Shown: positions 42,944 to 54,715, numbered from the stretch's first letter. The stretch: DNA of 64,000 bases from Pseudomonas sp. MYb118 (GCF_040947875.1 NZ_JBFRXN010000003.1:868001-932000), one strand, 5' to 3'. Program-made: numbers and translations. Notes: generated from the sequence alone by a model not told the origin.

Positions 42944-44406
42944 TTCAACTGGCCGTCCCAGCCGCCGCCGAGCGCGGCGATCAGTTGTACGCTGGCGATC
43001 AGCCGGCTCTGCAGCAGGTCGAGCATGCTGCGTTCGTTGTTCAGTGCGGTGGCTTGCACCACGACGACGTCGAGATAGGCGATCAAACCGGCCTTGTACT
43101 GGTTCTGGATCAGGCGCAAGGATTCGCGGGCCGCGTCCAGTGCCTGTTGTCGTACCTCGGACTCGTTCTCCAGCACCTTGAGCTGGACCAGGTAGTTTTC
43201 CACCTCGCGGAAACCGTCGAGCACGGTCTGGCGGTACTTGGCCACGGTTTCGTCGTAGGCCGCTTCGCTGCGGTCGACTTCAGCCGAGCGCTGGCCGCCG
43301 TCGAACAGGGTCATCGCCAATTGCGGGCCGACCGACCAGAAGCGGTTCGGCACGGTGAACAGGTTGTTCGAGGTACTGCTGCTGTAGCCACCGTTCATGC
43401 TCAGGGTCAGGTCCGGGTAATACGCGGCCTTGGCGACGCCAATGTTGGCGTTGGCGGCGATCACCGAGCGTTCGGCGGAGGCGATGTCCGGGCGTCGCTC
43501 GAGCAATTGTGAGGGCAGGCTCAGCGGTACATCGGGCAACAGCGGGATGTTTTTCGTTTCAGCCAGGCTGAATTCAGCAGGCGGCAGACCGATCAGCACC
43601 GCGATGGCGTTTTCGAACTGTGCACGTTGCCAGATCAGATCGACCAGATCGGCTTCGGTGCTTTTCAGCTGGGTCTGCGCCTGCGCCACCGCGTCTTTGC
43701 CGGAAACCCCGGCGCGGTACTGGTTTTCGGTCATTTTCAGCGAGCGCTGGTAGGCCTCGACCGTCGCTTGCAACAGGCGCTTCTGCTCGTCGATCACCCG
43801 CAGTTGCAGGTAATTCTGCACCAGTTCCGACTGCTGGCTGAGGCGCATCGCCGCCAAATCGGCAAAGCTGGCCTCGGCGTTGGCCGTGTCAGCCTCCAGC
43901 CCACGACGCAACTTGCCCCAGATATCGGCTTCCCAGCTGACCCCGGCCTGGGCCGTGTAAGTGTTACGAATGCCGCTGGAGGAACTGCTCAGGCTGGAAC
44001 TGCTGCTGCCGGTGCCCTGGCTGGAGCGGTTCTTGCCGACGGTCAGGTCCACCGTCGGGAAAAACGCGCCACGGGCGCTGCGCACCAGGGCCTGGGCCTG
44101 GCGGTATTGCGCTTCGGACTGTGCCACCGTCTGGTTGGCGCTGTTGAGCTTGTCGATCAGGCCATTGAGTTGCTGATCGCCATACAGCTCCCACCAGGCA
44201 CCGCGTGCCAGGGAATCGCTGGGCGTGGCCTGGCGCCAGCCCGCCGCTTCCTTGTACTGCGCCGGAGCGACTGTTTCCGGACGCTGGTAATCCGGGCCGA
44301 TGGCGCAGGCGCTGAGCAGCGCCACGCACAGCGACAGGCTCAGCAAGCGCGAGCCACGGGCCATGATCAGCGATGCGGGCAGGTTGAGTGGCGAACGGTC
44401 AGTCAT
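42937..44406 (-). CDS. opmB: outer-membrane efflux lipoprotein OpmB
   Basis: A 489-residue TolC/OprM-family channel. The signal peptide and lipobox (LSLCVALLSAC, then AIGPDYQRPE) mark an outer-membrane lipoprotein. The two repeated OEP domains show the usual helices (AQSEAQYRQAQALVRSARGA; LGVAK-type motifs in the second half). It is the last gene of the muxABC-opmB operon, overlapping muxC by 4 nt. The final codons GQLNL are followed by a TAG that belongs to a REP element. Confidence 0.9.
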   Translation of the reverse strand: MTDRSPLNLPASLIMARGSRLLSLSLCVALLSACAIGPDYQRPETVAPAQYKEAAGWRQATPSDSLARGAWWELYGDQQLNGLIDKLNSANQTVAQSEAQYRQAQALVRSARGAFFPTVDLTVGKNRSSQGTGSSSSSLSSSSSGIRNTYTAQAGVSWEADIWGKLRRGLEADTANAEASFADLAAMRLSQQSELVQNYLQLRVIDEQKRLLQATVEAYQRSLKMTENQYRAGVSGKDAVAQAQTQLKSTEADLVDLIWQRAQFENAIAVLIGLPPAEFSLAETKNIPLLPDVPLSLPSQLLERRPDIASAERSVIAANANIGVAKAAYYPDLTLSMNGGYSSSTSNNLFTVPNRFWSVGPQLAMTLFDGGQRSAEVDRSEAAYDETVAKYRQTVLDGFREVENYLVQLKVLENESEVRQQALDAARESLRLIQNQYKAGLIAYLDVVVVQATALNNERSMLDLLQSRLIASVQLIAALGGGWDGQLNL

Positions 44407-47400
44407 AGCGGAGTTTCCAGAGCAGCATCAGTACGCACCCCGCGCCAGCGGTTGAAGCGATGGCGCAGTTTGTCGAGGTAGAGGTAAACCACCGGAGTGG
44501 TGTAAAGCGTCAGCACCTGGCTGAAAATCAGCCCGCCGATGATGGTCAGGCCCAAGGGCTGACGCATCTCTGCACCCTCGGCGCGACCCAGCAACAGGGG
44601 CAATGCACCGAGGATCGCCGCCAGCGTGGTCATCAGGATCGGCCGCAGACGTTGCAGGCAGGCGCTGCGGATCGACTCCAGCGGCCCCATGCCCTGATGT
44701 CGCTCCAGCTGCAAAGCCAGGTCGATCATCAGAATGGCGTTTTTCTTCACCACGCCGATCAGCAGGAACAGCCCCAGCAGGGAGATCAGGCTGAACTCGG
44801 CGCCCAGCGCGTAGATCGACAGCAGCGCACCGACGCCGGCCGAAGGCAAGGTCGAAAGAATGGTCAGCGGGTGAATGTAGCTTTCATAGAGCACGCCCAG
44901 CACCAGATAAACCGCCAGCAGCGCCCCGAGAATCATGAACGGCTGGCTCTTTTGTGTCGCGGCGAAGGCATCGGCGGTGCCGGCCATTTTCACGATGACG
45001 TCTTCCGGCATGCCCAGTTGCGCGAGCGAGCGCTCGATCGCCGCCGTGCCCTGCTCCACCGTCACGCCTTCGGCCATGTCGAAGGAGATGCTTTCGGAGG
45101 CAAACTGGCCTTCGTGGCTGACGCGGTCCTCGGCGAGGCTGCTTTCGTAGTGAGCGATGGTCGACAGCGGAATGCGCGCACCGTCAGTGGTGATTACCTG
45201 GACCTGATTGAGGGTGATCGGGTCCTGGGCGTATTTGGGATTGACCTCCATCACCACCTGATACTGGTTGAGGCTGTCGTAGATCGTCGAAATCTGCCGC
45301 TGGCTATAGGCGTTGTTGAGCACGGCGGTGACCATGTCCATGTCGATGCCCAGGCGCTTGGCCTGGTCGCGGTCGACGATCAGCGTCACCTGCTGCGCTC
45401 CGGCACCCTCGCGGGCATCAATCGCCGTCAGTTGCGGCAGCGCCTTGAGGGCAGCCACCACCTTCGGGTACCACTTGCGCAGTTCGCTCAGATCGGCGCT
45501 CTGGATGATGTACGAGTACTGCGAGGTAGTTTGCTCACGGCCGCCACCGAACTGCAGGTCCTGATCGGCCATCAGCATCAATTGCGCCCCGGGCACCTTG
45601 GGCATTTCCTTGCGCATGCGCTCGATGACTTTCTGCGCGGACAGGCCACGGTCATTGATCGGTTTGAGGCGCACCAGCATGAAGGCATTGTTGGTGCCGT
45701 TGCTGCCACCGATGAAGCCGGCGACGCTTTCCACCGCCGGATCCTTGAGCACGGCACGGCGGAAGATCTCCATTTTTGGCTGCATCACGCTGAAGGACAG
45801 ACCATCGTCGCCACGCACGAAGCCGATCAGTTGGCCGGTGTCCTGTTGCGGCATAAATGTTTTAGGAACAACGACATACAAGGCAATGTTAACGCCAATC
45901 GTCACGATCAGGCTGAGCAGCGTGAGGCGACGGTGGCGCAGTACCCAGTCGAGACTGGTGGCGTATTTGCCGACCATCCAGTCGTTGGTGCGCCGACTCC
46001 AGCGTTGCAAACGGTTCTCCTGCCCCGGTGTGTGGGGCTTGAGCCAGCGTGCGCAGAGCATCGGCGTCAGGGTCAGGGACACCACCAGCGATACGACGAT
46101 GGCCGCCGCCAGGGTGATGGAAAACTCGCGAAACAGGCTTTCGATGATCCCGCCCATGAACAGGATCGACAGGAACACCGCCACCAGCGACACGTTCATC
46201 GACAGCAGGGTAAAACCGACTTCCTTCGCCCCCAGGTAAGCAGCCTTCATCGGCCGCACGCCCTCGTCGATGTGCCGGGAGATGTTCTCCAGCACCACGA
46301 TGGCGTCGTCCACCACCAGCCCGGTGGCCAGGATCAGCGCCATCAGCGACAGGTTGTTCAGGGAAAAACCGTACAGGTACATCACCGCGAAGGTGCCGAC
46401 CAGGGACACCGGCACCGCCAGGGTCGGGATCAGCGAGGCACGGAAATTACCGAGAAACAGGAACACCACCAGAATCACCAGGGCCACGGCAATCAGCAGG
46501 GTCATTTCCGCCTCATGCAGCGTGGCCTTGATCACCGGCGAACGGTCCATGGCCAGGTTCAGCTTGACGCTGGCCGGGAGCACGGCTTGCAGGGCCGGGA
46601 GCTGGGCCTTGATTTCGTTGACGGTCTCGATGATGTTGGCGCCGGCCTGCCGGTTGATCACCAGCAGCACCGCCGCATCATCGTTGAAGAAACCGCTGTT
46701 GTAGCGGTCTTCGACACCGTCGCTGACCTTGGCCACATCCTTCAGGCGCAGGGCCGCACCGTCGGCGTAATGGATGATCAGCGATTCGTAGTCCTTGGCC
46801 TTTTCCAGTTGATCGTTGGCCTGAACCTGCCACATCCGCTCGCCATCCTCGACCGAACCCTTGGGCCGGCGCACGTTGGCATTGGCAATGGTGTTGCGCA
46901 CATCGTCCAGCGCCACACCGTACTGGTTCAACGCCTGGGGTTCGAGCTCGACCCGCACCGCCGGCAGGGAACTGCCGCCGATCTGCACCTCGCCCACGCC
47001 CTGCACCTGCGACAGGCTCTGGGACAGAATGGTCGAGGCCAGGTCATACAACTGACCCTTTTCCAATACGTCCGAGGTCAGCGACAACACCATGATCGGC
47101 GCCTGGGACGGGTTGACCTTCTTGTAGGTCGGCATGCTGCGCATCCCGCTGGGCAGCAGGTTGCGCGAGGCGTTGATCGCCGCCTGCACCTCCCGCGCCG
47201 CGCCGTTGATGTCACGGTCGAGGTCGAATTGCAGAATCACCCGGGTCGAACCCTGGCTGGAGCGGCTGCTCATGGTGTTGACGCCGGCGATGGCGCCAAA
47301 TGAGCGTTCCAACGGCGTGGCCACGGTCGAGGCCATGACTTCCGGGCTGGCCCCCGGCAAGCTGGCCTGGACCACGATCACCGGGAAATCCATCTGCGGC

Positions 47401-47510
47401 AGCGGCGACACCGGCAACAGGCCGAAGCTGACGCCGCCCAGCAGCATGATCGCCAGGCTCAACAGCAGCGTGGCAACCGGGCGCTTGATGAAAGGACCGG
47501 ACAGGTTCAT
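44403..47510 (-). CDS. muxC: RND efflux transporter MuxC
   Basis: A 1035-residue HAE-1 RND pump with 12 membrane helices and two large periplasmic loops. The start ([20 protein letters not shown]) and the helix-4 proton-relay aspartates ([20 protein letters not shown]) are typical. It pairs with MuxB; the double-pump arrangement corresponds to E. coli MdtBC. I chose ATG 47510, which overlaps the muxB stop as ATGA, rather than the earlier in-frame start at 47552. Confidence 0.92.
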   Translation of the reverse strand: MNLSGPFIKRPVATLLLSLAIMLLGGVSFGLLPVSPLPQMDFPVIVVQASLPGASPEVMASTVATPLERSFGAIAGVNTMSSRSSQGSTRVILQFDLDRDINGAAREVQAAINASRNLLPSGMRSMPTYKKVNPSQAPIMVLSLTSDVLEKGQLYDLASTILSQSLSQVQGVGEVQIGGSSLPAVRVELEPQALNQYGVALDDVRNTIANANVRRPKGSVEDGERMWQVQANDQLEKAKDYESLIIHYADGAALRLKDVAKVSDGVEDRYNSGFFNDDAAVLLVINRQAGANIIETVNEIKAQLPALQAVLPASVKLNLAMDRSPVIKATLHEAEMTLLIAVALVILVVFLFLGNFRASLIPTLAVPVSLVGTFAVMYLYGFSLNNLSLMALILATGLVVDDAIVVLENISRHIDEGVRPMKAAYLGAKEVGFTLLSMNVSLVAVFLSILFMGGIIESLFREFSITLAAAIVVSLVVSLTLTPMLCARWLKPHTPGQENRLQRWSRRTNDWMVGKYATSLDWVLRHRRLTLLSLIVTIGVNIALYVVVPKTFMPQQDTGQLIGFVRGDDGLSFSVMQPKMEIFRRAVLKDPAVESVAGFIGGSNGTNNAFMLVRLKPINDRGLSAQKVIERMRKEMPKVPGAQLMLMADQDLQFGGGREQTTSQYSYIIQSADLSELRKWYPKVVAALKALPQLTAIDAREGAGAQQVTLIVDRDQAKRLGIDMDMVTAVLNNAYSQRQISTIYDSLNQYQVVMEVNPKYAQDPITLNQVQVITTDGARIPLSTIAHYESSLAEDRVSHEGQFASESISFDMAEGVTVEQGTAAIERSLAQLGMPEDVIVKMAGTADAFAATQKSQPFMILGALLAVYLVLGVLYESYIHPLTILSTLPSAGVGALLSIYALGAEFSLISLLGLFLLIGVVKKNAILMIDLALQLERHQGMGPLESIRSACLQRLRPILMTTLAAILGALPLLLGRAEGAEMRQPLGLTIIGGLIFSQVLTLYTTPVVYLYLDKLRHRFNRWRGVRTDAALETPL

Positions 47511-50500
47511 GGCTGCTCGACCGTTTCCGCCGACTCGGATCGACGACCCCAACGTCGACCGAGGCGATCGAAGTACAGGTAAATTACCGGCGTGGTGAAC
47601 AGCGTCAGGATCTGGCTGACCAGCAGGCCACCGACCATCACCAGACCCAGCGGTTGGCGCAACTCGGCCCCGGAGCCGGTGGCCAGCATCAGCGGCACCG
47701 CACCGAACAACGCCGCCAGGGTGGTCATCAGGATCGGCCGGAAACGCAAGAGTGCCGCCTGGTAGATCGCCGTTTCCGGGTCCATGCCCTGGTTGCGCTC
47801 CGCGTCGAGGGCGAAGTCGATCATCATGATCGCGTTCTTTTTCACGATACCGATCAGCAGGATGATGCCGATGATCGCGATCATCCCCAAGTCATTGCCG
47901 CTGAGCAGCAAGGCCAGCAAGGCCCCCACCGCTGCCGAAGGCAAGGTCGAGAGAATGGTGATCGGGTGGATGTAGCTCTCGTACAGCACGCCGAGCACGA
48001 TGTACATGGTCACCACCGCCGCCAGGATCAGCAGCAAGGTGCTCGACAAGGAGGCCTGGAACGCCTGCGCCGCACCCTGGAACTGCGTCTGCACGCCGAT
48101 GGGCATACCGATATCCGCCTGCACCTGCTCGATGATCTCCACCGCATGCCCCAACGCCACGCCGGGCGCCAGGTTGAAGGACATCATCACGGCCGGGAAC
48201 TGGCCGATGTGGGTGATCGCCAGTTGCGCCTGGCGCTCTTCGATATGCGCCAGGCTGGACAGGCGTACCTGGGCGCCATCGGTGGTCTTGACGTGGATCT
48301 GGTTCAGCGCGTCCGCGCCGATGCGCTCGCCGGACTGCGATTGCAGCACCACGCGATACTGGCTGGCCTGGGTGTAAATGGTCGAAATCTGCCGCTGGCC
48401 GAAGGCGTCGTACAGCGCATCGGTGATGTCGGACACCGACACACCGACCCGCGAGGCCGCATCGCGGTCGATCACCAGATAGACCTGCAACCCCTTGTCC
48501 TGCAGGTCGCTGGTCACATCGGCCAGTTCCGGGCGCTGGGCCAGGGCTTCGACCAGACGGCCGCTCCACAGGCTGAGCAACTCGGCATCCGGCGACGACA
48601 TGCTGAATTGATACTGCGTGCGACTGACCCGGTCCTCGATGGTCAGGTCCTGCACCGGTTGCATGAACAGGCGGATACCTACCAGCTTATCCAGCTCCGG
48701 TTGCAGCCGGGCAATGACTTCGGTGGCGGTCAGATCCCTCTCGCCATGGGATTTGAGGTTGATCAACAGGCGACCACTGTTGAGCGTCGCGTTGTCGCCA
48801 TCGACGCCAATGTAGGACGACAGGCTCTCCACCGCCGGATCCGCGAGGATCACCTTGGCCAGCTCCTGCTGGCGCTCGCTCATCGCGCCGAAGGAAATCG
48901 ACTGCGGCGCTTCGGAAATGCCCTGGATGACCCCGGTGTCCTGCACCGGGAAGAAGCCTTTGGGCACCACCATATACAGGAACACGGTCAGCGCCAGGGT
49001 GCCGACAGCCACCAGCAGGGTCAGGGGCTGATTCTTGAGAACCCACTTTAACTTGCGCCCGTAAGCCGCGATCATCCAATCAATTGCCGCGCCACTGGCG
49101 CGGTAGAAGCGGCCCTGCTCTTCTTCCTTGGGTTCACGTTTGAGCAGGCGCGCGCACATCATCGGCGTCAGGGTCAGGGACACCACCAGGGAGATCAGGA
49201 TCGCCACCGCCAGGGTGATGGCGAACTCGCGGAACAGCCGGCCGACCACGTCAGCCATGAACAGCAGCGGAATCAGCACCGCAATCAGCGATAACGTCAG
49301 CGACACGAGGGTAAAGCCGATCTGTTTCGCGCCCTTGAGCGCGGCATTCAGTGGGCTGTCGCCCTCTTCGATGAAGCGGGAAATGTTCTCCAGCATGACG
49401 ATGGCATCGTCCACCACGAAGCCGGTGGCGATGGTCAGCGCCATCAGGGTCAGGTTATTGACCGAGAACCCGGCGAGATACATCACGCCGAAGGTCCCGA
49501 TCAGCGACAGCGGCACGGCGACCGACGGAATAATCGTCGCACTGAAGCGGCGCAGGAACAGGAACGTGACCATGACCACCAGCGCGATGGCGATCAGCAG
49601 TTCGTGCTGCACGTCGGTGACCGATGCACGGATGGTCTGGGTGCGGTCGGTGAGCACGGTCACTTCCAGACCGGCCGGCAGGTTGTCGGTGATGCTCGGC
49701 AGCAGGGCCTTGATGCGATCGACCACTTCGATGACGTTGGCACCGGGCTGGCGCTGAATGTTGAGCAGCACCGCCTGGTTTTCGTTGGCCCAGGCCGCCA
49801 GTCGCTCGTTCTCGGCACCGTCGGCGATTTCGGCGACGTCTTTGAGGCGCAACGGCGCACCATTGCTGTAGGCCAGGATCAGGTTGGCGTAATCCTCGGG
49901 CGACGTCAGTTGATCGTTGGCATCGAGCATCGACACCCGGGTCGGGCCGTCGAAGTTGCCTTTGGGCTGGTTGACGTTGGAGGCACTGACCAGCGTGCGC
50001 ACATCCGACAGGTTCAGCCCCGCCGCCGCCAGGGCCTCGGGGTTGACCTTGATCCGCACGGCCTGGCGTTGACCGCCGGAAATGCTGACCATGCCGACGC
50101 CGCTGATCTGCGCGATCTTCTGCGCCATGCGGGTATCGACCAGATCGTTGAGCTTGGGCATCAACATCGTCTTGGACGTGATCGCCAGGGTCAGTACCGG
50201 GGTGTCCGCCGGGTTGACCTTGTTGTATACCGGCGGTGCCGGCAAGTCCTTGGGCAACAGGTTGGTCGCGGCGTTGATCGCGGCCTGCACTTCCTGTTCG
50301 GCCACATCCATGTTGATGTCGAGGCTGAAGCGCAGGGTTAGCACCGAGGCGCCGCCGGAGCTGGTCGAGGCCATCTGGGTCAGGCCCGGCATCTGCCCGA
50401 ACTGACGTTCGAGCGGCGCGGTCACGGCGCTGGTCATCACATCGGGACTGGCGCCGGGATAGAGCGTCATCACGCGGATGGTCGGGTAGTCGACCTGGGG

Positions 50501-50611
50501 CAAGGCCGACACCGGCAGCAGGCGATAGGCGATCAGGCCGGCCAGGACAATGGCCAGCATGCTCAGGGTCGTGGCGACCGGGCGAAGGATGAACAGCCGC
50601 GAGAGATTCAT
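47507..50611 (-). CDS. muxB: RND efflux transporter MuxB
   Basis: A 1034-residue HAE-1 RND pump ([20 protein letters not shown]). The proton-relay motif [20 protein letters not shown] is present in helix 4. It is similar throughout to MuxC but a distinct paralogue, as expected of the heteromultimeric MdtBC/MuxBC type. Overlaps of 4 nt with muxA upstream and muxC downstream indicate one transcript with coupled translation. Confidence 0.92.
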   Translation of the reverse strand: MNLSRLFILRPVATTLSMLAIVLAGLIAYRLLPVSALPQVDYPTIRVMTLYPGASPDVMTSAVTAPLERQFGQMPGLTQMASTSSGGASVLTLRFSLDINMDVAEQEVQAAINAATNLLPKDLPAPPVYNKVNPADTPVLTLAITSKTMLMPKLNDLVDTRMAQKIAQISGVGMVSISGGQRQAVRIKVNPEALAAAGLNLSDVRTLVSASNVNQPKGNFDGPTRVSMLDANDQLTSPEDYANLILAYSNGAPLRLKDVAEIADGAENERLAAWANENQAVLLNIQRQPGANVIEVVDRIKALLPSITDNLPAGLEVTVLTDRTQTIRASVTDVQHELLIAIALVVMVTFLFLRRFSATIIPSVAVPLSLIGTFGVMYLAGFSVNNLTLMALTIATGFVVDDAIVMLENISRFIEEGDSPLNAALKGAKQIGFTLVSLTLSLIAVLIPLLFMADVVGRLFREFAITLAVAILISLVVSLTLTPMMCARLLKREPKEEEQGRFYRASGAAIDWMIAAYGRKLKWVLKNQPLTLLVAVGTLALTVFLYMVVPKGFFPVQDTGVIQGISEAPQSISFGAMSERQQELAKVILADPAVESLSSYIGVDGDNATLNSGRLLINLKSHGERDLTATEVIARLQPELDKLVGIRLFMQPVQDLTIEDRVSRTQYQFSMSSPDAELLSLWSGRLVEALAQRPELADVTSDLQDKGLQVYLVIDRDAASRVGVSVSDITDALYDAFGQRQISTIYTQASQYRVVLQSQSGERIGADALNQIHVKTTDGAQVRLSSLAHIEERQAQLAITHIGQFPAVMMSFNLAPGVALGHAVEIIEQVQADIGMPIGVQTQFQGAAQAFQASLSSTLLLILAAVVTMYIVLGVLYESYIHPITILSTLPSAAVGALLALLLSGNDLGMIAIIGIILLIGIVKKNAIMMIDFALDAERNQGMDPETAIYQAALLRFRPILMTTLAALFGAVPLMLATGSGAELRQPLGLVMVGGLLVSQILTLFTTPVIYLYFDRLGRRWGRRSESAETVEQP

Positions 50612-51924
50612 GCGCCGCCCTTTTTCGCCTTGTCAGCGGGCGCCGGCTCGGCCGTGCTGGCCGCGGACTTGCCCTGCAGATGCTCGGTCGGCGCGGTCGG
50701 CACGTCCTTGGAGTCGTTGACCACTTCCACTTCGCTGCCTTCCTTGAGCCGGTCGGTGCCTTCCAGGACCACGCGGTCCCCTGCTGCCAGGCCTTCGGTG
50801 ACCACGGTGTTATCACCATCGCTGGCGCCGATCTTCAACTGGCGGATGGTGACTTTCTTGTCACCGTCCATGGCATAGACGAAGGTGCCGTTGGTGCCGA
50901 ACTGGATGGCGGCCGATGGCGCGAGGACCACGTCCTTGAGGGTGTCGGCCAGCAGGTGCACGTTGACGAACTGGTTGGGAAACAGCGCCTGGTCGCGGTT
51001 GTCGTAGCGCGCCTTGAACTTCAGGGTACCGGTGGCGACGTCGATCTGGTTGTCGAGGCTGCTCAATATACCGGTGGCCTGCAATTTGGCGTCGCCACGG
51101 TCCCAGGCTTCGGCCGGCAACTGGGCGCCGCTGCGATAGCGGGCCAGCACCACGTCGAGGCTGTTCTCCGGCAAGGTGAAGGCCACGCTGATCGGCTGGG
51201 TCTGGGTGATGACCGCCAGCGCCGTGGTGTCATTGGCCGCAACGAGGTTGCCGACGTCGAGCTGACGCAGGCCGACCCGCCCGGTGATCGGGGCGCGGAT
51301 CTTGGTGAATTCGAGATTGAGCTTGGCGTCGTTGACCGCCGCCTGGTTGGTCTTGACCGTGCCCTGATACTGACCCACCAACGCTTCGGCGGTGTCCAGG
51401 GTCTGTTTGGCAATGCTGTCTTCGCGATACAGGCCGCGATAACGCTCGACATCGACCTGGGCGTTTTTCAACTGCGCCTGATTCTGCAACAACGTGCCTT
51501 CGGCCTGGAGCAAGGCGTTCTGGTACGGACGCGGGTCGATTTCGGCCAGCAAGTCGCCCGCCTTGACCATCTGCCCTTCCTGGAAGGCCACCTTGATCAG
51601 CTCACCACCGACGCGGCTGCGCACATTGATGGTATTGAGTGCCGTCACCGTGCCCAGCGCCTTGTAGTAAAGCGGAAAGTCACCCTTGACCGCGGGCGCC
51701 ACACGCACCGGCACCGCCCCGGCTGCGCCGCCGAAACCCGGACGCATCGCGCCCGAACGGCCCACGTGGCCGGACGCGGCTTTCTGCCCTGCCCCTTCTT
51801 TTGGCGTCGTGCCACCGGGCCAGAACTTCCAGCACAGGGCAGCGATGACCAACAGCACAAGCAGGCTGAACAGCCAGCGACGAGGACTACGGGAAGCGGA
51901 GGATTGCATGGAGTGATCAACCAT
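50608..51924 (-). CDS. muxA: membrane fusion protein MuxA
   Basis: A 438-residue periplasmic adaptor of the RND system. An N-terminal membrane anchor ([19 protein letters not shown]) is followed by the barrel-sandwich and hairpin domain ([49 protein letters not shown]) and a C-terminal membrane-proximal domain, ending in an Ala/Lys-rich tail. It is the first gene of muxABC-opmB. Starts at 51924 and 51909 are both possible and neither has a strong ribosome site. Confidence 0.9.
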   Translation of the reverse strand: MVDHSMQSSASRSPRRWLFSLLVLLVIAALCWKFWPGGTTPKEGAGQKAASGHVGRSGAMRPGFGGAAGAVPVRVAPAVKGDFPLYYKALGTVTALNTINVRSRVGGELIKVAFQEGQMVKAGDLLAEIDPRPYQNALLQAEGTLLQNQAQLKNAQVDVERYRGLYREDSIAKQTLDTAEALVGQYQGTVKTNQAAVNDAKLNLEFTKIRAPITGRVGLRQLDVGNLVAANDTTALAVITQTQPISVAFTLPENSLDVVLARYRSGAQLPAEAWDRGDAKLQATGILSSLDNQIDVATGTLKFKARYDNRDQALFPNQFVNVHLLADTLKDVVLAPSAAIQFGTNGTFVYAMDGDKKVTIRQLKIGASDGDNTVVTEGLAAGDRVVLEGTDRLKEGSEVEVVNDSKDVPTAPTEHLQGKSAASTAEPAPADKAKKGGA

Positions 51925-52070
51925 TGGGCGCGTGGGCTTTTTTCTACAGGAGGCTGAACGATAAGCACTGGCGGGTCATTAGCAAAGCGCCTTTACCGGC
52001 AATTTACCTTCGGCTTACGTATCAGGAGGCTTGTCTAAGACACTGAAGCGCAAATGAAAACGGCTGGGCG

Positions 52071-52109
52071 CAGGGGACATCGGCGCAAATCCGCCGAGCG
52101 CGTCCCCTG
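52071..52109 (-). terminator. terminator-like hairpin of tpx
   Basis: Perfect 8-bp arms CAGGGGAC and GTCCCCTG enclose a second stem CGGCG/CGCCG. Read on the minus strand, the hairpin lies 27 nt after the tpx stop and is followed within a few bases by TTTT. The rest of the 51925-52135 gap holds the mux promoter region, in which I see no clear operator. Confidence 0.5.
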
Positions 52110-52135
52110 AACCGTCAACAATTGTAGAAGCAGGT

Positions 52136-52636
52136 TTATTTCAGAACAGCGAGTGCCGCGTCGTAGTTCGGCTCCTGACCGATTTCACTCACCAGCTCGC
52201 TGTGCAGCACCTTGTCGTTCTCGTCCAGTACCACTACCGCACGGGCGGTCAGGCCCTTGAGTGGACCATCGGCGATCGCCACGCCGTAGTTCTCGATGAA
52301 CTCGGCACCGCGCAGGGTCGACAGGTTCTGCACGTTGTCCAGGCCTTCGGCACCGCAGAAGCGCGCCTGGGCGAATGGCAGGTCGGCAGAGATGCACAGC
52401 ACCACGGTGTTGGCCAGGTCATTGGCCTGGGCATTGAACTTGCGAACCGAAGTGGCGCAGGTCGGGGTGTCTACGCTTGGGAAAATGTTCAGCACTTTGC
52501 GCTTGCCGGCAAAGCTGGCCAGAGGGGTGTCGGACAGGTTGCCGGCAACCAGAGAAAAGGCCGGGGCCTTGGAACCGACTTGTGGCAACTGGCCGTTGAC
52601 TTGAACCGGGTTGCCTTTGAGAGTGACTTGAGCCAT
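52136..52636 (-). CDS. tpx: thiol peroxidase Tpx
   Basis: A 166-residue atypical 2-Cys peroxiredoxin of the periplasmic/cytoplasmic Tpx group, which reduces lipid and other peroxides with thioredoxin. The peroxidatic Cys is C60 in [15 protein letters not shown], and the resolving Cys is C94 in [11 protein letters not shown]. The length is exactly that of the family. I chose the ATG at 52636 ([15 protein letters not shown]); the ORF extends upstream to 52789 through a REP. Confidence 0.93.
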   Translation of the reverse strand: MAQVTLKGNPVQVNGQLPQVGSKAPAFSLVAGNLSDTPLASFAGKRKVLNIFPSVDTPTCATSVRKFNAQANDLANTVVLCISADLPFAQARFCGAEGLDNVQNLSTLRGAEFIENYGVAIADGPLKGLTARAVVVLDENDKVLHSELVSEIGQEPNYDAALAVLK

Positions 52637-52738
52637 GAACGGAGTCCTTCTGAACGTTGGTGGTGAGAGGGCCGAAGTTAACCATGAAATGGGTCTGCGA
52701 CCTATGGGTGGAAACAAATTGTGAACTCTGTAGACGCC

Positions 52739-52903
52739 AATTGTAGGAGCGGGCTTGCCCGCGATGGGGCCCGCACATCCGACATCCATGGCGCCAGATA
52801 CACCGCCATCGCGAGCAAGCTCGCTCCTACAGGGGTTTTGTTGCGGATGTTGGACTCGCGAACAACACAGCCCCCTGTGGGAGCGAGCCTGCTCGCGATG
52901 GGG
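52739..52903. repeat. three REP copies
   Basis: REP cores near 52742, 52806 and 52876 in alternating orientation occupy most of the 388-nt gap between tpx and the first YciI-like gene. The rest of the gap includes the dyad at 52961. Confidence 0.85.
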
Positions 52904-52960
52904 CCGGCACAGTCAACACCTGAGCACCAGACACACCACACAAGAATCCAACCCCAATAT

Positions 52961-52986
52961 GTCGATTTCACCCACCACAAATCGAC
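52961..52986 (+). promoter_or_regulatory. 26-bp dyad upstream of YciI-like gene 1
   Basis: GTCGATTT-N10-AAATCGAC is a perfect 8-bp inverted repeat. The second YciI-like gene has the same dyad at the same place (53414). It may be an operator or an RNA hairpin. The ATG is 38 nt downstream. Confidence 0.4.
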
Positions 52987-53024
52987 CATAAGGTGAACCC
53001 ACCCAAACCAAGGGAACCACCACC

Positions 53025-53405
53025 ATGCGCTTCATGATCATCATCAAGGCCAGCGCCGACTCCGAAGCCGGCCTCATGCCCAGCACCGAACTGCTGACCG
53101 CCATGGGCACCTACAACGAAGAACTGGCCAAGGCCGGCATCCTCGTCGGCGGTGAGGGCCTGCGACCCAGCCGCCAGGGCGCGCGCGTGCACTTCAACGG
53201 CGACAAACGCACGGTCGTCGACGGGCCCTTCCCCGAAACCAAGGAGCTGATCGCGGGCTACTGGCTATGGGAGGTGAAATCCAGAGAAGAAGCCATCGAG
53301 TGGGTCATGCGCTGCCCCAAACCCATGCCCGGAACCGATGCGCAGATCGAAATTCGCGAGGTTGGCTGCTGTGGCGCAGAAGCAGATCGCCGCCAATCGC
53401 AATAA
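53025..53405 (+). CDS. YciI/DGPF-family protein, shortened copy
   Basis: A 126-residue DGPF (YCII-related) protein with a ferredoxin-like fold (MRFMIIIKASADSEAG; DGPF at 66-69; ELIAGYWLWEV; EEAIEWVMRCP). The family is often linked to ECF sigma factors, but none is present here. Up to about residue 112 it is nearly identical to the next gene. After that the ending (VGCCGAEADRRQSQ) is unrelated and lacks the 30-residue C-terminal helix, so this copy looks truncated by a tandem duplication. GGAACC precedes the ATG. Confidence 0.75.
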   Translation: MRFMIIIKASADSEAGLMPSTELLTAMGTYNEELAKAGILVGGEGLRPSRQGARVHFNGDKRTVVDGPFPETKELIAGYWLWEVKSREEAIEWVMRCPKPMPGTDAQIEIREVGCCGAEADRRQSQ

Positions 53406-53413
53406 AGGATCCT

Positions 53414-53439
53414 GTCGATTTGCCCCATCACCAATCGAC
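53414..53439 (+). promoter_or_regulatory. 26-bp dyad upstream of YciI-like gene 2
   Basis: GTCGATT-N12-AATCGAC is the duplicated counterpart of the dyad at 52961. The loop and outer bases differ slightly, but the 26-bp span is the same. The ATG is 38 nt downstream. Confidence 0.4.
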
Positions 53440-53477
53440 CATAAGGTGAGTCCACCCAAACCAGAGGAACCATCACC

Positions 53478-53906
53478 ATGCGCTTCATGATCATCATCAA
53501 GGCCAGCGCCGACTCCGAAGCCGGCATCATGCCCAGCACCGAACTGCTGACTGCCATGGGCAATTACAACGAGGAACTGGCCAAGGCCGGTGTCCTGCTC
53601 GCCGGCGAAGGCCTGCACTCCAGCAGCAAGGGCGCGCGCGTGCGCTTCAACGGTGAAAAACGCACGGTGACCGATGGCCCGTTCGCCGAAACCAAGGAGC
53701 TGATCGCCGGTTTCTGGCTGTGGCAGGTCAACTCCCGGGAAGAAGCCATCGAATGGGTCAAGCGCTGCCCCAACCCGATGCCCGGCACCGACGCCGAGAT
53801 CGAAATTCGCCAGGTGTTCGAGGCATCCGACTTCGGCGAGGAGTTCACCCCCGAGTTGCGTGAGCAGGAAGAGCGGGCGTTCGGGGCGGGCAAAACCGTG
53901 AAGTGA
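53478..53906 (+). CDS. YciI/DGPF-family protein, full-length copy
   Basis: A 142-residue DGPF-family protein with the same N-terminal two-thirds as the preceding gene and a complete, charged C-terminal extension (FEASDFGEEFTPELREQEER). This is the usual length of the family. It lies 72 nt after the first copy, with a duplicated leader. The biochemical role is not established for this family. Confidence 0.8.
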   Translation: MRFMIIIKASADSEAGIMPSTELLTAMGNYNEELAKAGVLLAGEGLHSSSKGARVRFNGEKRTVTDGPFAETKELIAGFWLWQVNSREEAIEWVKRCPNPMPGTDAEIEIRQVFEASDFGEEFTPELREQEERAFGAGKTVK

Positions 53907-53935
53907 TGCGCAGGGCCGTCAAGGCGTGCGGAGCC

Positions 53936-54033
53936 CCCTGTAGGGCTCGCGATGGAGTCAGCGACACCGCTGGGCATCAGACAGCCAGCGCCATCGTTGA
54001 CGTGCATCGCAAGTCAGGCTCGCTCCTACAGGG
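53936..54033. repeat. degenerate REP pair
   Basis: CCTGTAGGGCTCGCGATGG has lost the left part of its palindrome, and the facing copy GCATCGCAAGTCAGGCTCGC is also altered. They separate convergent genes. Confidence 0.6.
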
Positions 54034-54043
54034 GAACGTGTAG

Positions 54044-54715
54044 CTATTTGGATTTGAGTTTCAGATACGACTGGTGCAAATCCGCCGCCCAGCCGTCTAT
54101 CACGCCCTTCACGTCGGAGGCTTTCAGGACCTGTTCGTCGTTTTCCAACGGTTTGCCGGTGCCTTTGCGCACGACCTGGGCCAGCACATGGTTGTCACCG
54201 CCATCGAGGAACACGGCTTCGGTGGCCAGGTCGGTTTCCTGATCGCGGATGCCGCTGGCCGTACTGACGGCCGCCGCGACCAGCGCAATTGGAATCACTT
54301 CATAGGGTTTCAGGCCCTCGGTCTTGCTGCTCACCGCCGTGATCGCCGGGCGCACCACGATCACGCCAGGCCCCGGGCCGGTCGCCAGGGGCAGCGACTT
54401 GCCCAACTCGCGCTTGAGTGCCTGATCGTAATAACTGGTGATGCCGTTCAGCGTAGTCTGCGGGATTTTCGCAGTGGGTTGGGGTTTGGGGTAAAGCTGG
54501 CTGGGTTCGATGTAGACACTTTTATACTTGCCGGTATCGAGTTTGGGATCGATCCAGCGCATCACCACGGCGCCCGAAGGCGACTTGGCTTCCTGCAGAC
54601 GGCTGTAGTCCTTGAGAAAACCGGAATACTGATCAGGTTCGACCTTGTTGCTGGAACAACCCACCATGCCGATGGAGGCGATGCACAGGGTGCTCATCAT
54701 TAAGGCAAGCTTCAT
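54044..54715 (-). CDS. DUF3313 lipoprotein
   Basis: A 223-residue exported lipoprotein. The signal peptide ends at a lipobox (ASIGMVGC, Cys near 20). The mature part fits DUF3313 (YSGFLKDYSRLQEAKSPSG, MRWIDPKLDTGKYKSVYIEP). A hydrophobic stretch IPIALVAAAVSTASG near 150 is typical of the family. The function is unknown. I chose ATG 54715 (MKLALMMSTLC); upstream in-frame sequence is REP-derived. Confidence 0.8.
   Translation of the reverse strand: MKLALMMSTLCIASIGMVGCSSNKVEPDQYSGFLKDYSRLQEAKSPSGAVVMRWIDPKLDTGKYKSVYIEPSQLYPKPQPTAKIPQTTLNGITSYYDQALKRELGKSLPLATGPGPGVIVVRPAITAVSSKTEGLKPYEVIPIALVAAAVSTASGIRDQETDLATEAVFLDGGDNHVLAQVVRKGTGKPLENDEQVLKASDVKGVIDGWAADLHQSYLKLKSK

Noticed and set aside
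44460..47303. A 947-residue plus-strand open frame opposite muxC
   Set aside because: muxC has all RND motifs on the other strand; the antisense product is rich in His, Gln and Arg and has no domain.
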